64,000 bases of DNA from Podarcis raffonei (Eukaryota; Chordata; Lepidosauria; Squamata; Lacertidae). The first letter of the stretch is position 1. The number at the start of each line of letters is the position of its first letter. The notes beneath the pieces were generated by a model, which was not told the origin of the DNA, did not search any database, and saw only the letters and a list, made by a program, of their open reading frames with translations. Both the position numbers and the translations under genes were made by a program. This document shows positions 22,483 through 35,351 of the stretch, in pieces. The DNA is taken from the NCBI RefSeq assembly GCF_027172205.1, contig NC_070604.1, positions 64,807,023 to 64,871,022 on the forward strand, read 5' to 3'.

Positions 22483-24988
22483 TGTAGCAAACTTGCTAAT
22501 AGAGAACAGTCCGTCCATGCTTAATTTATTATTATTAGTATATAGAGTCAGCTCACATATAAATCTGAACATTGACAAACTTTACTGAACCACAAGCTAC
22601 AGTGATGGGGAAAGACAAGACACCATTTTATACCAACACAACAATTAAAAACTTTCCATAGAACTTCAGGGCAATTACAATTCACAGATGTCACACAGCA
22701 TGGAAAACCCATTTATTTTGCTCACATTGAACTTGGGACAAGATGTTTGCAGTTCAATGCAGTCAAGATGTGCTCATTTCCTGTCCACAAGGAGCTATAA
22801 ATGCACAGCTGTGACAATGTTGGTTGCTGTTGTGTTTTTGTCTTCTGCCAAGATCTGAGGGTCACACCTTTTCAGTCTCTTCTACCCTCATCATACTTTG
22901 CACCCATTTAGCTCATGCTCCATCCATCCATGGGAAGAACTTTGCTCAAGCTGCTCAGGCCACAGAAAATGAAAGAAGAGAGGGGCTGTTAATAAATGGC
23001 AATCATTAAAGCTGGCCATTCCTTCCTATTAAAGATGCTGCTTTCACCAAGGAACACTCTGGCCAGAAATGTTTGGCAACATCCCAACGCTGAAATGACA
23101 CGTGTTATTGACCTCAAAAATGCTGCTGTCCTCTATGTTTTATACACATAAAGGGGCTTTGTGAGTAGAAAATGAACTGGGGTGTTGCTAGGCCCACACT
23201 GATGCCATGCTCCTCCACCAGCCCCATCCCTCCATTGATGCCATGCCCCTTCAGCAGTCCCACCCCAACACTGCATCCTCCTACTGACTCCAGCCTCTTG
23301 TGCTGAGTGGAGGTTAGAGGAAAAGGAGGCGAGATCAATGGAGTTGCTAGTGAGATAGAGGCTACCAGAAGAGGTGGCATAAATGCAGAGGAATCTGACA
23401 AAGATAGCGAAGAGAGAAAGGTAGCGGGGCAGATTCAGAGGGCCAGGAGGACTTGGCAAGCCCTAAAAAGTGAGATGGATGGATTTAGGGCTGAGAGGTG
23501 AGATAAATTGCCTTAGCACTGCAGCTGCTTTTGGCCGGGACATTTTGCAATATTGTCCACTGGAGATATTGCAAAACATTGCTATAGATGGGATCCTGTG
23601 GTGAGAAGAGCTCTAATTTCAATCGGTGTGCTGAGTCCACCAAGTGTCTTTGAGAAGAAGAGACTTTCTAGTGTTCTGAGGGTGCCTGATAGTTTCAGCA
23701 CGCTAAGAATGGTTGCATGCCACAATCCTTTCTGACCAACAGTGTATGGGACTATTCATCTAAGAGATGGGGAGGAACACCAAGGTGGGATTTGACATTG
23801 CTTAAAATGGAACACAGAGAAAGAGGCATTTAAATTTTTAAGGCCTTAAAAAGAGCCGTAGACTTTCTGAAAAATGACGCACGTGTGAAATTACCTACGT
23901 CGCAACAGAGGAGCCTGTCTGTCAGAGTTAGGTACACTTAACAGCATTGTTCTCAATGAATTATTTATAACCATCCATTTATTCATTCGTTCATTGTTAA
24001 ATGACCACAGATGTTCACTGCTCTCTGGTGCAAAACATAATGCGGTAAAACAAATAAAACGTGTGGTGGTATCAGATGAGGTTGGAAGGACGAGGAGCTG
24101 GCAAGCCAGAGAAATGAAGCAAAGTGAAATAATGAGTAGTGTGGGTTTTTTGTAAGCTGAGGTGTTATAAAAAGCTTGCACAGCTCATTGTAGCCATCAG
24201 GCAATCTATCCTTCTGGCAAAATGATCAAACTGCTTCACCTGTTGGATACACCTAAAATCTTAGCATGTGCAGTGGGTGAGAAGAATTAGCCTTTATGAT
24301 GACAGTTTGCAGTTGGTTAACACTATGCCCCATAGGCAGAATCAAGAGCCAATAATCCTAGTGCATGTTCCTAATTTATCAGTGCTACCTAACCTAACCG
24401 TGCATAATATGTAGCTGTCCAGTTTGCATATATAGGCACTGATCCATCTCTAATCCTGCTTTGTTCTACATGGCTTGTGACCTGAATCAGAATGTATTTT
24501 CCCATCCTCATTAGATATGTGTATTAAGTTCAATGGTGACTGGAGAAGCATAGCTATGTGAAGCTACAAATTGATATACATGCACATTAACAGAGTATAC
24601 ATATCTTATTTTCTGGATTGAGAGGATAATCTTTTGTGAGAAGATATTAAACCCAGCCACAGTTTCCAAAGCGTCCCCACCTTCAAGTTATCATTTAAGT
24701 ACATCAATACTTTTTCCTTTCTTAAAAAACAACCTATCATGCATGTTTCTTTTTATAGTGTGCGTTTTTCTTATTTTATGTTCAGCAATTCCAACCAACC
24801 AAATACCTTTTTAAGTGAGGAATAATATTCCTAATTCCTACAAAACCAACATGAAGATAAATTTTAAAACAATCATCCCTAGATCAGGGACTGCTCATCA
24901 ATTTTCTGTTTTAAGGAATTTTGATTGGCAACAAAAATATATAGCTTAAACCCAGCTCATTCCAAGCTCATTCATTGCACTGGTTAAA
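22483..24988. other. 3' flank of NMBR, no gene recognised
   Basis: No transposon family or coding similarity was recognised. The NMBR 3' UTR must lie at the right-hand end of this stretch (minus strand). Several 'tttatt' hexamers (antisense AATAAA) occur further left around 23,950-23,985, but none can be singled out as the poly-A signal. Confidence 0.35.
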
Positions 24989-25387
24989 TCACAATGCTAT
25001 ATCTTGTTTTGGGCTGTGTCCATTCAGTAGTGTTGTCATGGTAACAGTGTTCCTGGCATTCTCCATTGAAGTCATTCGAATGGCCGAGGAACTGTGCAGG
25101 TAGCTGGCAGATCTCTGTGGACGAGGCATTATGCGACAGCAAAGCTGACTGTTGAAATGCCGCCTGAAGCTCTCGCTGAGGAAGTAGAGGGCAAATGGGT
25201 TTACGCAAGAATTGCAGAAGCTGAGCACTCGGGCTACCAACGTAACAACCATATGGCCAAGTGATGGGTCGATCTTCATGTAGTTAAAGGACCGGTACAT
25301 GTATAGGACATGGGTAGGCAACCAGCATACTGCAAAAAGCCCAACGAAGACCAGCACAATTTTGGCCAGGCGCTTTCGTGTTTCCAT
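24989..25387 (-). CDS. NMBR: NMBR exon 3 (TM6, TM7, cytoplasmic tail)
   Basis: The exon follows an AG acceptor at 25,388-25,389 and begins '[14 protein letters not shown]'. It encodes TM6 with '[13 protein letters not shown]', the third extracellular loop with 'IDPSLGHM', and TM7 with '[13 protein letters not shown]', which contains the NPxxY-type motif NPFALY. Helix 8 follows with '[12 protein letters not shown]', where the paired cysteines are a likely palmitoylation site. The serine-rich tail ends '[10 protein letters not shown]' and a TGA stop at 24,991-24,989. The tail resembles human NMBR far more than GRPR. 132 codons. Confidence 0.96.
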   Translation of the reverse strand: METRKRLAKIVLVFVGLFAVCWLPTHVLYMYRSFNYMKIDPSLGHMVVTLVARVLSFCNSCVNPFALYFLSESFRRHFNSQLCCRIMPRPQRSASYLHSSSAIRMTSMENARNTVTMTTLLNGHSPKQDIAL

Positions 25388-25588
25388 CTAAAAAGATGAA
25401 GTGAGCAGAAATAATCAGTCACAGTACAATGTTATGCTCCACATGAGCTTTCACAATGCATTCGTATACAATTAGTAAAGTGAGTAGCATCAGAAGGCAA
25501 TTAAACCCGTTTGCATTAATAAGTTCTAAGATGTTTTCAAGTACAGATCCATTAAGCTGCATATTCTACTTCATATCATTCTACTGTA

Positions 25589-25828
25589 CAGTCGTACCTT
25601 GGTTCTCGAACAGAATCCATTCCAGAAGTCCGTTTGACTTCTGAAAAGTTAAAAAACTAAGGCGTGGCTTCTGATTGGCTGCAGGAGCTTCCGGCACTCA
25701 GTTGGAAGCCACAGAAGCCGTGTCAGACGTTCAGCTTCCAAAAAAATGTTCTCAAACAGGAACACTTACTTCCAGGTTTGCGGCGTTTGGGAGCCAAAAC
25801 AGACGAGTACCAAAGCGTTCAAGGACTG
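25589..25828. mobile_element. Tigger-like MITE in NMBR intron 2
   Basis: The element begins 'cagtcgtaccttggttctcg' and ends 'gtaccaaagcgttcaaggactg', with TA on both sides (25,587-25,588 and 25,829-25,830). A TA duplication and a CAGTxGTACC end point to the Tc1/mariner superfamily, Tigger-like. It is non-coding. A partial relative lies at 55,217-55,290. Confidence 0.75.
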
Positions 25829-25943
25829 TATCTTTAATTTCACCAACTGCCTGTTAAAAGGGAGCATGGGGCATCCTTTGATGCAGTTCTTCCACCCATC
25901 CCAAAAAGGTCAAAGCACACCCTCTGCCAAACTTCTGTTAGAG

Positions 25944-26067
25944 CAGACATTTTCAACCTTGGGTCCCCAGATATTGTTGGACCACAACTCCCATCACCCC
26001 CAAGAATGGTCATGGATGATGCAGGTTGAGAGTCCAACATCTGGGAACCCAAAAATGAAGAAGTCTG
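25944..26067. mobile_element. Diverged palindromic hAT MITE in NMBR intron 2
   Basis: The left arm 'ttttcaaccttgggtcccca' and the right arm 'gtccaacatctgggaaccca' form a diverged palindrome like the element at 6,866-7,001. The flanks 'tgttagag' and 'cattagag' agree at 6 of 8 positions, fitting an old 8-bp duplication. Confidence 0.6.
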
Positions 26068-27180
26068 CATTAGAGGAGACACACAGAGGCATAATTAGAC
26101 ATGAATCACTGTGTATGCAGCACTGGACCATCCAACAATTGATTATAGACTGATGAGAACTCAGTAGAGGGACAAAGGTAAAGAAATAGCCCTTTTCTGA
26201 GGGTTTCTTGCCATTTACAGGATAGTTTTCCATTGGCCTAAATAGCTCCAAAAAAGTGAAGTCCTGCAATTTTTTTATTGTGGAATAGTGCAGCACATTC
26301 TGCTAATAACTATAGTCTTATATTAACTTTGTTCACAAATATGAGAATTTTATACAAATTTCATGCAAATTGTATTTGTCCAAATACATTATTCCACAGC
26401 CATTCCTCTTGGTACAAGACACATTGATTTGGGTGGACTTTACTTCTAATGAAGAGCGCTCAAAGCAGTAGCCTATAATAGCTGTGTGCAAATTATCTAC
26501 AGTCCACTGGTTTGTGATCTATTTCCAATGCTTCCCTTAGGGCTGTATAAATTGCCTACTCCATCTGTTTTCATTTTCATGAAACCAATCACCATTACTA
26601 AAGCAATATCTACTCCTCTCATTAAACATGTAATTCAGACTTGTAAAAAGCAACAACTATTGTGTATCTTATTAGCTGGGGTAGGGAAAAGTACAGCAGA
26701 GAAATCTGAAACACAATCAGTAATGGGCTCCAAACCAGAATATAACTGGAATCCAGGGAATCCTGACATCTAGGAGCCCTGCTAGACCTTTGCAGAAGCC
26801 TCTTGATGTTGACACAGAATATTATTTCATTGCTGTGCAGGGCTTAGGCACTAGGGGGATCACATTATACCCAGGCAAATCCTGCAATGGAAGCTACAGG
26901 AACCCGTGAAAATCCATTACAGGTTCAGACTAGTCTAAATTACAAAGTCCGGCAATAATTCTGCCTTGAGCAAATATTTTTATCCTTCTTTCATTGGCAT
27001 TCAGCAGACAGTCAATGTGGTACAGTATTTCTCAAGCCAAGTTGATGGTGGAGAGGGAGTTGGCTCTCAGGGGTAATATATGAGCAACAATATAATTAGG
27101 AATACCTTAGTACTTTGAAATAATAAGTGGCCTGGCTTGCATGACCATAAGAGGTTCTAGCTTACATATGGGCCACTTAC

Positions 27181-27529
27181 CTGTCTTTTAGATTGTGCAC
27201 TGTTTTCTCCAGGTAGATTATGTGCACTCTTAATTAAAGTCCTTGCAATATGGTAATAGTAAACACTAATGATGGTGAGCGGGATAAGGAGGTATACCAA
27301 AAGTATCATCACTGAATGGATCCTTGGATGCAAATCATCCTTCAAGGGATACCGTATGCATTCTGTGAAACTGACGTTATCCGCGTCGTTGATGTTTGCT
27401 ACTTCAGAGAATACGGCTTCAGGAACTGCTAGCAGAATGGATATTATCCAGATGGCAATAGCTTTGATACAGGTCCACAGGACTGCGTTGGGTGCTTGAA
27501 TATCCATTGGATTGACAATTGCTTTGTAC
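27181..27529 (-). CDS. NMBR: NMBR exon 2 (intracellular loop 2 to TM5 and loop 3)
   Basis: The exon starts after the acceptor in 'gcttttag' (minus strand) with one base that completes the DRY arginine, then 'YKAIVNPMDIQAPNAV'. It encodes TM4 with 'AIWIISILLAVPEAVFSEV', extracellular loop 2 with the conserved cysteine in 'TECIRYPLKD', TM5 with 'IPLTIISVYYYHIARTL', and the start of loop 3, 'IKSAHNLPGENSAQSKRQ'. It ends in CAG before the donor GTAAGT at 27,180. The CIRYP cysteine would pair with the one in 'GEVGCKLLP' of exon 1. The NDADNVS segment contains an N-glycosylation sequon, as in mammalian NMBR. Confidence 0.95.
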
Positions 27530-27989
27530 CTAAAAGCGTATGAGGGAAAATTAGAGTCAATTCTTTTTCAAAGAATGCAGCTTTTATTGAAAGGAGATGG
27601 CTTCCTGCAGTTAACAAATAGGAGCCTCGTATGTCCATTCAAGAGACCTGACGAGACATTACCCATCTGCTTCTGTATTGCAGGAAGCGGGCAGAATTGG
27701 AAGCAGAGAAAGACACAGGGAAGAATGCAACAAATGAACAAGTGACTGGCTACAGAAAAGACATGTAGTCACCACATTTAGCAATGTATAGAAGGGTCAA
27801 ATTGACTGGATATAAGGGGGATGCGGGTGGTTCCCCCGCACAGGGCACCAAGTGAAAGGGGCACAAAATTGAGAAGATCCATCATTAAGAAAACTCATTT
27901 GGGGGTTCCAAATTTCAGCCTCAGACAGGGTGCCATTCTACCAAAATTACCAAGGTCTATGCCTTTGTGAAGTAATAATATAGTAGGAC

Positions 27990-28155
27990 AAAGGAAGCTC
28001 AGACCATTGGTCCACCAGTTCAGCATTGTCTGCACTAACTGGCAGCAGCTCTCAGGTGGGGATCTCTCCCAGTAGAACCTGGAGAGGCCAAGGACTGAAC
28101 GAGGGACCTTCTGCCTGCAAAGCAGGGGCTCTACCACTGAGCTACAACCCTTCCT
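27990..28155 (-). repeat. tRNA-derived SINE, antisense, in NMBR intron 1
   Basis: Plus-strand landmarks are 'ctcagaccattggtccacc', 'ctggcagcagctctcagg', 'ggaccttctgcctgcaaagc' and 'ggggctctaccactgagcta'. The last two are the reverse complement of the B-box and A-box of a tRNA-like head. Same family as 2,026-2,185, 45,703-45,842 and 52,677-52,862. Confidence 0.7.
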
Positions 28156-28589
28156 CTGGAAACTATGAACATGTGCAGAGTGCCACCTCTTCACCACTGA
28201 GTATCTTCTGACAGCCTTCCCACATTTGGGAGTGGGGGAGAAGACGTTGACATCATGGAACACAACGTTCAACTAGCCCTGATCTCCTGCTTATCCATTT
28301 TATTTTATAAATTAATCCTTTTTAAATTAAATACAAACATTAGAACTAGTTTCCCTTTAGCACAGCTAACGCCAATAGTACAGTTGGCATTTGACTCACT
28401 TCAGGATGTTGAAATAATGCCATCGCAACCCTTCATGAAAATTCATTACATGGAGGACTAACCCCAGTTGATCCGTAAATTGGTCCCTAAGGACATGCAT
28501 TTCAGCCTCACATAACAGAGACAAGCTCCCCCGCCCTCTGCAATTATTTCTACCACAGTCTGGCAAGTGTAATGAAAACTATTTGTCTT

Positions 28590-28960
28590 CAGCCCTCGAG
28601 CAGCAAGTGCCTTCAAGCTTTCTTTTCTTTTTCTTCCTCACATTTTTTATTTGCTTTTAAACAAAAACAAATACACTTTTAGACACTTTCCCAGCGGTAA
28701 CAGATATGATTAATGATGTCCAGGAATTTGGAGCTGGAGATTTGTTCCTTTTGTTAACCATTGTGCAAACCGATAAGCATGTTGATTAGATTAGGAAATC
28801 CCCTTAGTAAGTCTAAATCCCCATGTAAATCTAGACAGCCCTTTGCAGAGCGTTGTGGGAGAGAGGAAAAAACGCAGGCTCCAAAATCTCACATGCTCAC
28901 AAGAGAGATGCTCTGGTGCCATACAAGGGCAAATAAGAACTCTGTCAAGAGTTGTATGCA
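28590..28960. promoter_or_regulatory. Candidate intronic conserved element (NMBR intron 1)
   Basis: This repeat-free stretch contains motif-dense sequence such as 'agatatgattaatgatg', 'aagcatgttgattagatta' and 'atgtaaatctagacagcc'. It reads like conserved regulatory DNA. There is no coding similarity, and this is an impression only. Confidence 0.22.
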
Positions 28961-31946
28961 TGTACAGCTTACAGACCAAAGCTTATGTTAGCAGTGTTCC
29001 TATTTAATGTTCATGAACAGAAGACCATGGGGGTTAACTTGTTTGGTGCTGAAACCCTTCCTTGGAGTATATTACGGGCTAGAGAGGAAACTATCAAATG
29101 CAAATAATCGTCCTAAATACTGAGGGATGTACAAAATGCTCCTGCTTATCCAAGAGCACCACTTAGGAATAGCAGGGGAGACTTACATTTCTGGCTATCG
29201 TGCTGGTTCTAAGGCAGGGCGACAATATGCATGCCACAGGCACAAATGCCATTTTATTACACAAAGGGACTGGACTGTTTGATCTGTGGTGAATGTTTGA
29301 GCACTGCAGAGTCTGTACATATGGGGGGGAAGTAGCCATAAAAGATGTTCTTATGTCTTCAGTTATTACTCTTACGTCTTCAGTTATTAGGGCTGTGTTC
29401 AGCCCTAATTCAGCCAAGGCCCTAAACCTGAGACAAACTGGGCTTATTTGGAGGGAACTGTGCCATGTTCAAGGCTGGTTGAGGCAGTGTTTTGCTCCTC
29501 ATAAAATGTGCATGCTCTTTCAGGGCTTGGAGTGGAACTCAAGGGTCCATGGTTGCCGGCTTTGTTCAGTCCCATTCTTCCTTATTTCTCTCCCTCCCCC
29601 ACTACAAACCAACAAGCCCATAGCCATCCAGTGCTGTCATGTGGCAGGGCATCAAGCAGGGAGGAGAAGCAGGCATAAACAAAAAGAATACAGAGAAACC
29701 AGAAGAAAGAGAAGCCTACTGGATGGATGCATCTTTGTGCAGAAATGGGGGGTGGGTGCCTTTCCTGCCAGACCTCTCCTTCCCACCCTCTCTATAGAGT
29801 ATCTGATCCCTCAGAATGCTGGTGTAACCCCTCCAGACCTTTTCCATATCCTATTTTAATTGTATACTAAAATAGCATTTATAAAAACCCTTTAAAATCC
29901 ATTAGCCTTGCCCCCAAATTGCTTCAGGGACAGATCTGGGATGGGTGGCTCCCAGTGCGGTGAAAGGCAAAATGGCCTGATCCAGGGGCCACAGGCTGCA
30001 TCAGGGGTCTGTGCACAGCCCTGTTAATTATATCTAAAGGCCAAATTAAACAGGTAGTTATTCAGTTTTAGCCCTGGAATGTATGCTTTCTGCCCTTGCC
30101 CAAATAGTTGGGGGGTGTAGCAAGCTGGGTCAAGTCTGTGGGAAAGGGGAGGGTGTCTTTAACTTGTAGGGGCTCCTGCACCAGCTAAAAATATGAATGA
30201 CATAAACATGAGCCTTTCAGTCCTGCAGAGAATCTTGTCACCAAAGAAAGGAGTCCCCCACACAGACTGAAAACTGAAATGAAGCCCCCACAGAAAAGCC
30301 TGTGCTTGCTGTAGGAAGCCCAATCAGGCAGTTTTCTTTGCACTGCTGCGAACAGGTCACAGAAAAGGTCTTCTGTGTTCTGGAGATGACCATGTAATCT
30401 GCAGGGTGAGTGGCAAAAGATGAAGGGCTCATCAGCCACCCCACACAGCCCCTGGAAGCACCCCCTGCATAGCAGCCACAATATGTTACTGTCCCTTCGC
30501 AAGACTGGCATGGCTACTTCAAAGCTGGGAAGCTAAACAAGTTCCTTACAGTGCCCTGAAGCAGACACGGTACATTGCAGACCAGGAAGTGAAAATGTTT
30601 CAGCATATCAGTGCTCTCCAGTGTGGATGCATCTCCGAATGCCATTAAAAAAGTTTGATATAGTTGGCTGTGTGCACGGGCTCTTCCAATTGCATAGAGA
30701 CAAATCAAGCGTCTTGAAGCAGACATGCTCAGATAAGCAAGATCAATGCCTATCTCCTAGAGACATAATTACTAGCAAAGAAGGTCAGCTCCGCATATCA
30801 GTTGCTTGCAAGCACAAATAGCGGAAAGGTGAGGCCAGTCATGGAGGAAATGCTGGTTTTCTAACCTTGTAATATTATTGATGCCATGGGACCATGCAAA
30901 ATGTTTCCTCTCTGGGCATTGAAAGGGTCTGTGGCAGGTACAAGAATTTAAAAGGAGGAATGAGATAAAGTCTCCCTGTGATATTGCAGAATGCTGACGG
31001 CTAGGGCTGCGATAGTAAACAGGCTTGCCAAAGCAAATTGGTGGGGAGATTTCAGAGCCGTAGCCTGGATACATAGAGTGCCAGAATAAATGAAATGTGC
31101 AAAATATATCTGTTCTTCAGTGGAGATGAACTATTACCTATCTTTATTGAAAGAAGCTTGCTGTCTCCTTTTCATTTCCTTTTCTTCTTTCTGCTCACTC
31201 AGAAAGTGCAATACTCATTCACAGAGAAAGAGATAATGCCACATAATATGTTTAGTATGTCGAGTATCTTAACAAGTGGAAACTGCAACAGAATTGCATT
31301 TGCCGGCCATGCAAGGGGTTCCATTCAAGTCCCTCCCACACCCAATGTTTCTGCCCTACCCACAGCAGGCAGTGAACATTCCATACCCACTGAGCATGCT
31401 CAGTCTTTAGTAACCTGTTTGGGGGCTTCCTCCAACTTTTCCCCAACATGTTTTTGTTTTTTTACTTCTGCAGACCTCAGGATTCCCCCAAGCCTGCTGA
31501 TAGACCTCCCTCTTGTTTGTGAGTGTTGCCATTTTAGTTATATGGGGGAGTTTTGATAGGTAAGTGTGTGGCTCCATTAAACAAATCCCTTACTAATGAT
31601 CTCCAGAAGGGAAAACGGATGGTCAGTTTTCAGGATACTTTATTTAGAGTAGTTCTATAAACTCTGGAGGTTAATTTCTAAGTATACCCATTTTTACAAA
31701 CAAATACATTTTCTGACAGGACACTTTTGAAGAACAGGGAAATTGCAGGGAAGTAATGCAACCCTGCTACCAGCACAAATAAACGATTTATATGTTCATA
31801 GATAATCTGAAAGGGTTCATGTGAAATGGCTAGAGAAGTGGTTAGGTTCAATCAGTATTCATTTTTTGTGTGGAACTTCTTGCCTTTCCATTTCTCAAGG
31901 AAATTGGCATTCAGATGGAGGCACATTTTTGATGAGTCATGGCTAT
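28961..31946. other. NMBR intron 1, nothing recognised
   Basis: Short open frames occur on both strands without recognisable similarity. A small local repeat, 'gtcttcagttatta', occurs twice near 29,357-29,392 and is followed by a palindromic 'agggctgtgttcagccct'. Confidence 0.35.
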
Positions 31947-32010
31947 GAATTCTAAATAGCATGGAAACAAGAGTGTAAGAATTCTAAATAGCATGGAAAC
32001 AAGAGTGTAA
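31947..32010. repeat. Exact 32-bp tandem duplication
   Basis: The 32 bases at 31,947-31,978, starting 'gaattctaaatagcatgg', are repeated without change at 31,979-32,010. It lies at the 5' edge of an L1 fragment. Exact identity suggests a recent slippage event or a young insertion scar. Confidence 0.9.
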
Positions 32011-32306
32011 GAGTGATTAAGACTTTCTGGGAAATGATATATAATGAATTGAAAAAGGTATTTAAATATACCTTTCAGAAGAAACCAGAGGCCTTTCTTC
32101 TGGGCAAAGTCGGCCAATTGGTGCCAAATAAGGATAGAACTTTTTTCATGTATGCTACAACAGCAGCAAGAATACTCATTGCAAAATATTGGAAGACACA
32201 AGATTTACCCACTCTGGAAGAATGGCAGATGAAGGTGATTGATTACATGGAATTGGCGGAAATGTTTTCCCAAAAGGCTTGCAACACAGAAAAAGTCCAG
32301 GACTAA
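32011..32306 (+). pseudogene. L1 ORF2 C-terminal fragment in NMBR intron 1
   Basis: The plus strand reads 'VIKTFWEMIYNELKKVFKY', then 'PEAFLLGKVGQLVPNKDRTF', then 'YATTAARILIAKYWKTQDLP' and 'EWQMKVIDYMELAEMFSQKA' to a stop at 32,306. This is the C-terminal tail of squamate L1 ORF2, the same family as the composite L1 at 4,703-7,863. It is 5' truncated and has an A-rich end near 32,375-32,387. Confidence 0.82.
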
Positions 32307-32705
32307 TTAATTAATAAGGAAGTGGGAAAGGACCATGTAAAGAATAATTAGGTCTATATATAAGTGAAAGTTAACAAAACAAAACAAAATGTATTTTGGA
32401 TCTCATTTTGTTTGGAACATAATGTGAATGCCACTCAGCAAAAATGCCTGTCCAGCTGACTGACAATTTCAAACTCCTATTGACAAAATGATTCTGTAGA
32501 GTTAGACAAAATCCTAGAATCTTGCCACCTGTTAAAACCTTGTTTGGATTGACATTGGTTCTCCATTTTACCAAAAAAAAATGTCCAAGAAAGGAAAGTA
32601 TGAGATACTGTATTGAGCATTGTGAACTAAGGAGAAAGGAGAAACTGGGCCTAGTATGGAAATAAAAAAATACCCCTGACTTTATTCCACTCCCCATGTG
32701 ACAGT

Positions 32706-32808
32706 TCATAGAATCAAAGAACTGTAGAGTTGGAAGGAATCCCAAGGGTCATCTAGTCCAACCCCCTGCAATGCCGGAAACTCAGCTAAAGCATCCATGG
32801 CAGATGGC
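32706..32808 (-). repeat. CR1 3' end
   Basis: The antisense of a CR1 tail: 'ttcatagaatcaaagaactg', 'tagagttggaaggaatccc', 'ggtcatctagtccaaccccc' and 'ctaaagcatccatggcagat'. Confidence 0.7.
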
Positions 32809-33845
32809 TAGTTAAATATGAAAAGCAGTTTCTGGGAGCAGGGAGAGGGGAGAGTGCTCTTTAATCAGGTTGTGCTTGTGTACTTATATAGGCATAAAGC
32901 TGGCCAGTATGAGAAGAAGGTGGACTAGGTGTGCTATTGGCTTGATCCAGCAGGATTCATCTTACGTTCTTCAACCTTGCTGGGTATTGCACAGCAACAA
33001 AATACCTCTGGGAGGACCACAGCATTATGCTGTATACAGAGAAGCTGGACCGCTTGGCATCTTGCAGGATCATCAACCATGAGAGCCTTCTGGGCTGCCT
33101 GGCAGTACTACAACTAGGAGGTGCAGTGTGTTGTGGAGGCTTCAGTCCTTTCTGGAGGTAAAAGCCCAGAAAGTAGTAGTGGGGAACTACTGTTCCACTT
33201 CAACACCAATGATGTTAAGGGCACCACAGTTCCATATCTTCATATTATTTTTTTGTTCTGACCTACATTGGATCCTTAGAGTGAAGAACAGGTAAGAAAT
33301 CTTAGTAAGAAGAATTGTGATAAGGATAATACACAAAACTTTTGAGAGGCCATCCTATGGTTTGCTACTTTGGAAAATACTTTTTTCTTTCAAAGGAAGT
33401 GGCCCCACACAGACTTCAAATATATGCTGCAACCTCTTTTGCTACCTAAGCTACAGTTTGTTCGGCTTCAATAAGAAAGCAAGTTGGTGCCAGCATTGTT
33501 GATGAACCCTACTTGATGTACATGTAGCAAAATGCTTGCTTGGTCACTGCTGATCTTCGCCACTCTCCCTTGAGTCTATGTATATTCTTAATTCTGCCAA
33601 CCTCATAGGGAGTGAGATTCTTCTTTGCATTTAAGCAGTTGCATAAAGTCCTGAACACTAATCATTATTAACAACCTGGTTCGCTTTTTATATAAATGGG
33701 GAAGGATGGTTTATATTCCCAGTCCTTTGAGTATCGCACAGAACTCATTTCTGGTCATTAATTTTGGCTCACACTGTGTCTAGTTCAGATCAAGATCAAG
33801 AGTGGAAGATTCCATTCCCAGTACACTGAAGAGCCAAATATTTAA

Positions 33846-34345
33846 TAGAATCATAGCATTGGGAGGGAGCATGGGGGTCAGCTAGCCCAATATTTAGTGA
33901 TGGATTGACAGAGCAAGATGCACCTGCAGCATCCCTGACAGGTGGCCATCCAGCCTTTGCTTAAATGCCTCCAGTGCAGGTAAGCCCACCACCTCCCAAG
34001 GCAGCCTGTTCCCCTCCCAAATAGCTTGTACCATTAGGACATTTCTCCTCGGTGCTGAGTCTATATCTTATTTCCTGTGATTTCTAACGATGGATTTCAG
34101 TTCTGCCCTTTTGAATGACAGGATAAATCTGTTCCATCTCATGCATGACAGCCTTCAAACTATTTGAAGACAGCTCCCCTTCAGGATAAACATTCCCAGC
34201 TCTTTAAAGTGCTCCTCAAAGGACTTGGTTCTGGACCTCTCACAGTCCTTTGGACACACTCCAATTTGTCAATGTCCTTCTTAAAAGGTGGCACCCCTAA
34301 TTGAACGCAGCACTCCAGATTTGAAAGAAGGGTAAGATCCTCCCT
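33846..34345 (-). repeat. CR1 LINE fragment
   Basis: It begins with the antisense CR1 terminus 'agaatcatagcattggga' and runs through 'catccagcctttgcttaaat', 'aagcccaccacctcccaagg', 'tttggacacactccaatttg' and 'acgcagcactccagattt'. These are the C-terminal part of CR1 ORF2 in antisense. It is more diverged than the copy at 14,041-15,025. Confidence 0.75.
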
Positions 34346-34548
34346 AAGTTCTTTGTGTCCTGCAGTCTGTTTACACCTGCGTCCAGTCAGATACCTCTGG
34401 GATGCTCACAAGCAGGGCACGAAGGCAACCATTGGCTCCTGTTTCTCCCCTGTAACACCTGAGATTCAAAAGTGCACTTCCTCTAACAAGGGAAGCTCCA
34501 TTTAGATATTGTGACTGATGGCCATGTTTCTCCATGCAGTTGTCAAGA

Positions 34549-34780
34549 GTCAGTGTGGTGCAATGGTTAGGGTGTTGGACTGTGACCTGGAAGATCGGGA
34601 TTCGAATCCCCACTCAGCCATGAAGCTCACTGGGTGACCTCAAGCTAGTCACTATCTCTAAGCCTAACCTACCTTGCAGAGTTGTTGTAAGGAGAAAAGG
34701 GGGAAGGAAGAACCATGTACACCACCTTGAGAACCTTGGAGGAAAAGGTGGCATATAAATGAAGAATGAAATAAAATAAG
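34549..34780 (+). repeat. tRNA SINE of Sauria/ACA type
   Basis: The head 'gtcagtgtggtgcaatggtt' (A-box) is followed by 'gggattcgaatcccca' (B-box) and the body 'gtgacctcaagctagtcact' and 'accttgcagagttgttgtaa'. It ends 'ggcatataaatgaagaatg' with an A-rich tail. Full-length looking and non-coding. It belongs to the group represented in antisense at 50,600-50,752. Confidence 0.78.
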
Positions 34781-34859
34781 CCCTCTTTAATGCCAGGTGA
34801 GTGAGCAAGCCCCATCCTTTGTCTCAGCAATTTCCACGCATTATTTATGTGTGATATGG

Positions 34860-34862
<3 letters not shown>

Positions 34863-34904
<42 letters not shown>
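34863..34904. repeat. (GT)n microsatellite
   Basis: A pure GT run of about 20 units. Confidence 0.95.
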
Positions 34905-34905
<1 letters not shown>

Positions 34906-35351
34906 AGTGATGCTTCATCTCCAAAGAAAAAATTAAGAATGGGATTGCTACAACATAGCACAGCCACACAGGAGCAGCGGTTCATTTCCATCGTCTGTGG
35001 TTGATTAGTGGTCCAGAGAAGGACACTGCAGACCATGGGCAGCCAGCAGGTGCCTTTCTGATGCTGTGGGTTTTGAATGCCACCAGGCAGTGGGACCAGT
35101 GATGGATGGGAATTCTGGAGAGCACACCTGCTGCACAGGGCCAGGTTCACCTCCTACACATGTGATGGGACCCATACCCCTTGCAGTCAAGACATGATCC
35201 AGTGCGCTGAGCCTTTAGGGAGGCAGAACTCTAATCCAGCCCTTCTTGGTGGGTAACCTTACATCTGAGCCAACAGACTACGGTAAGTCTGAAGTCCTGC
35301 TCCGATGGCCATCTCAGCAGAGCATCCGTGCCTTTAACAAGGGACAGAAAT

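Noticed and set aside
30185-30511. A 108-codon cysteine-rich frame on the minus strand in NMBR intron 1.
   Set aside because: No domain pattern, no repeat family match and no flanking exon signals.
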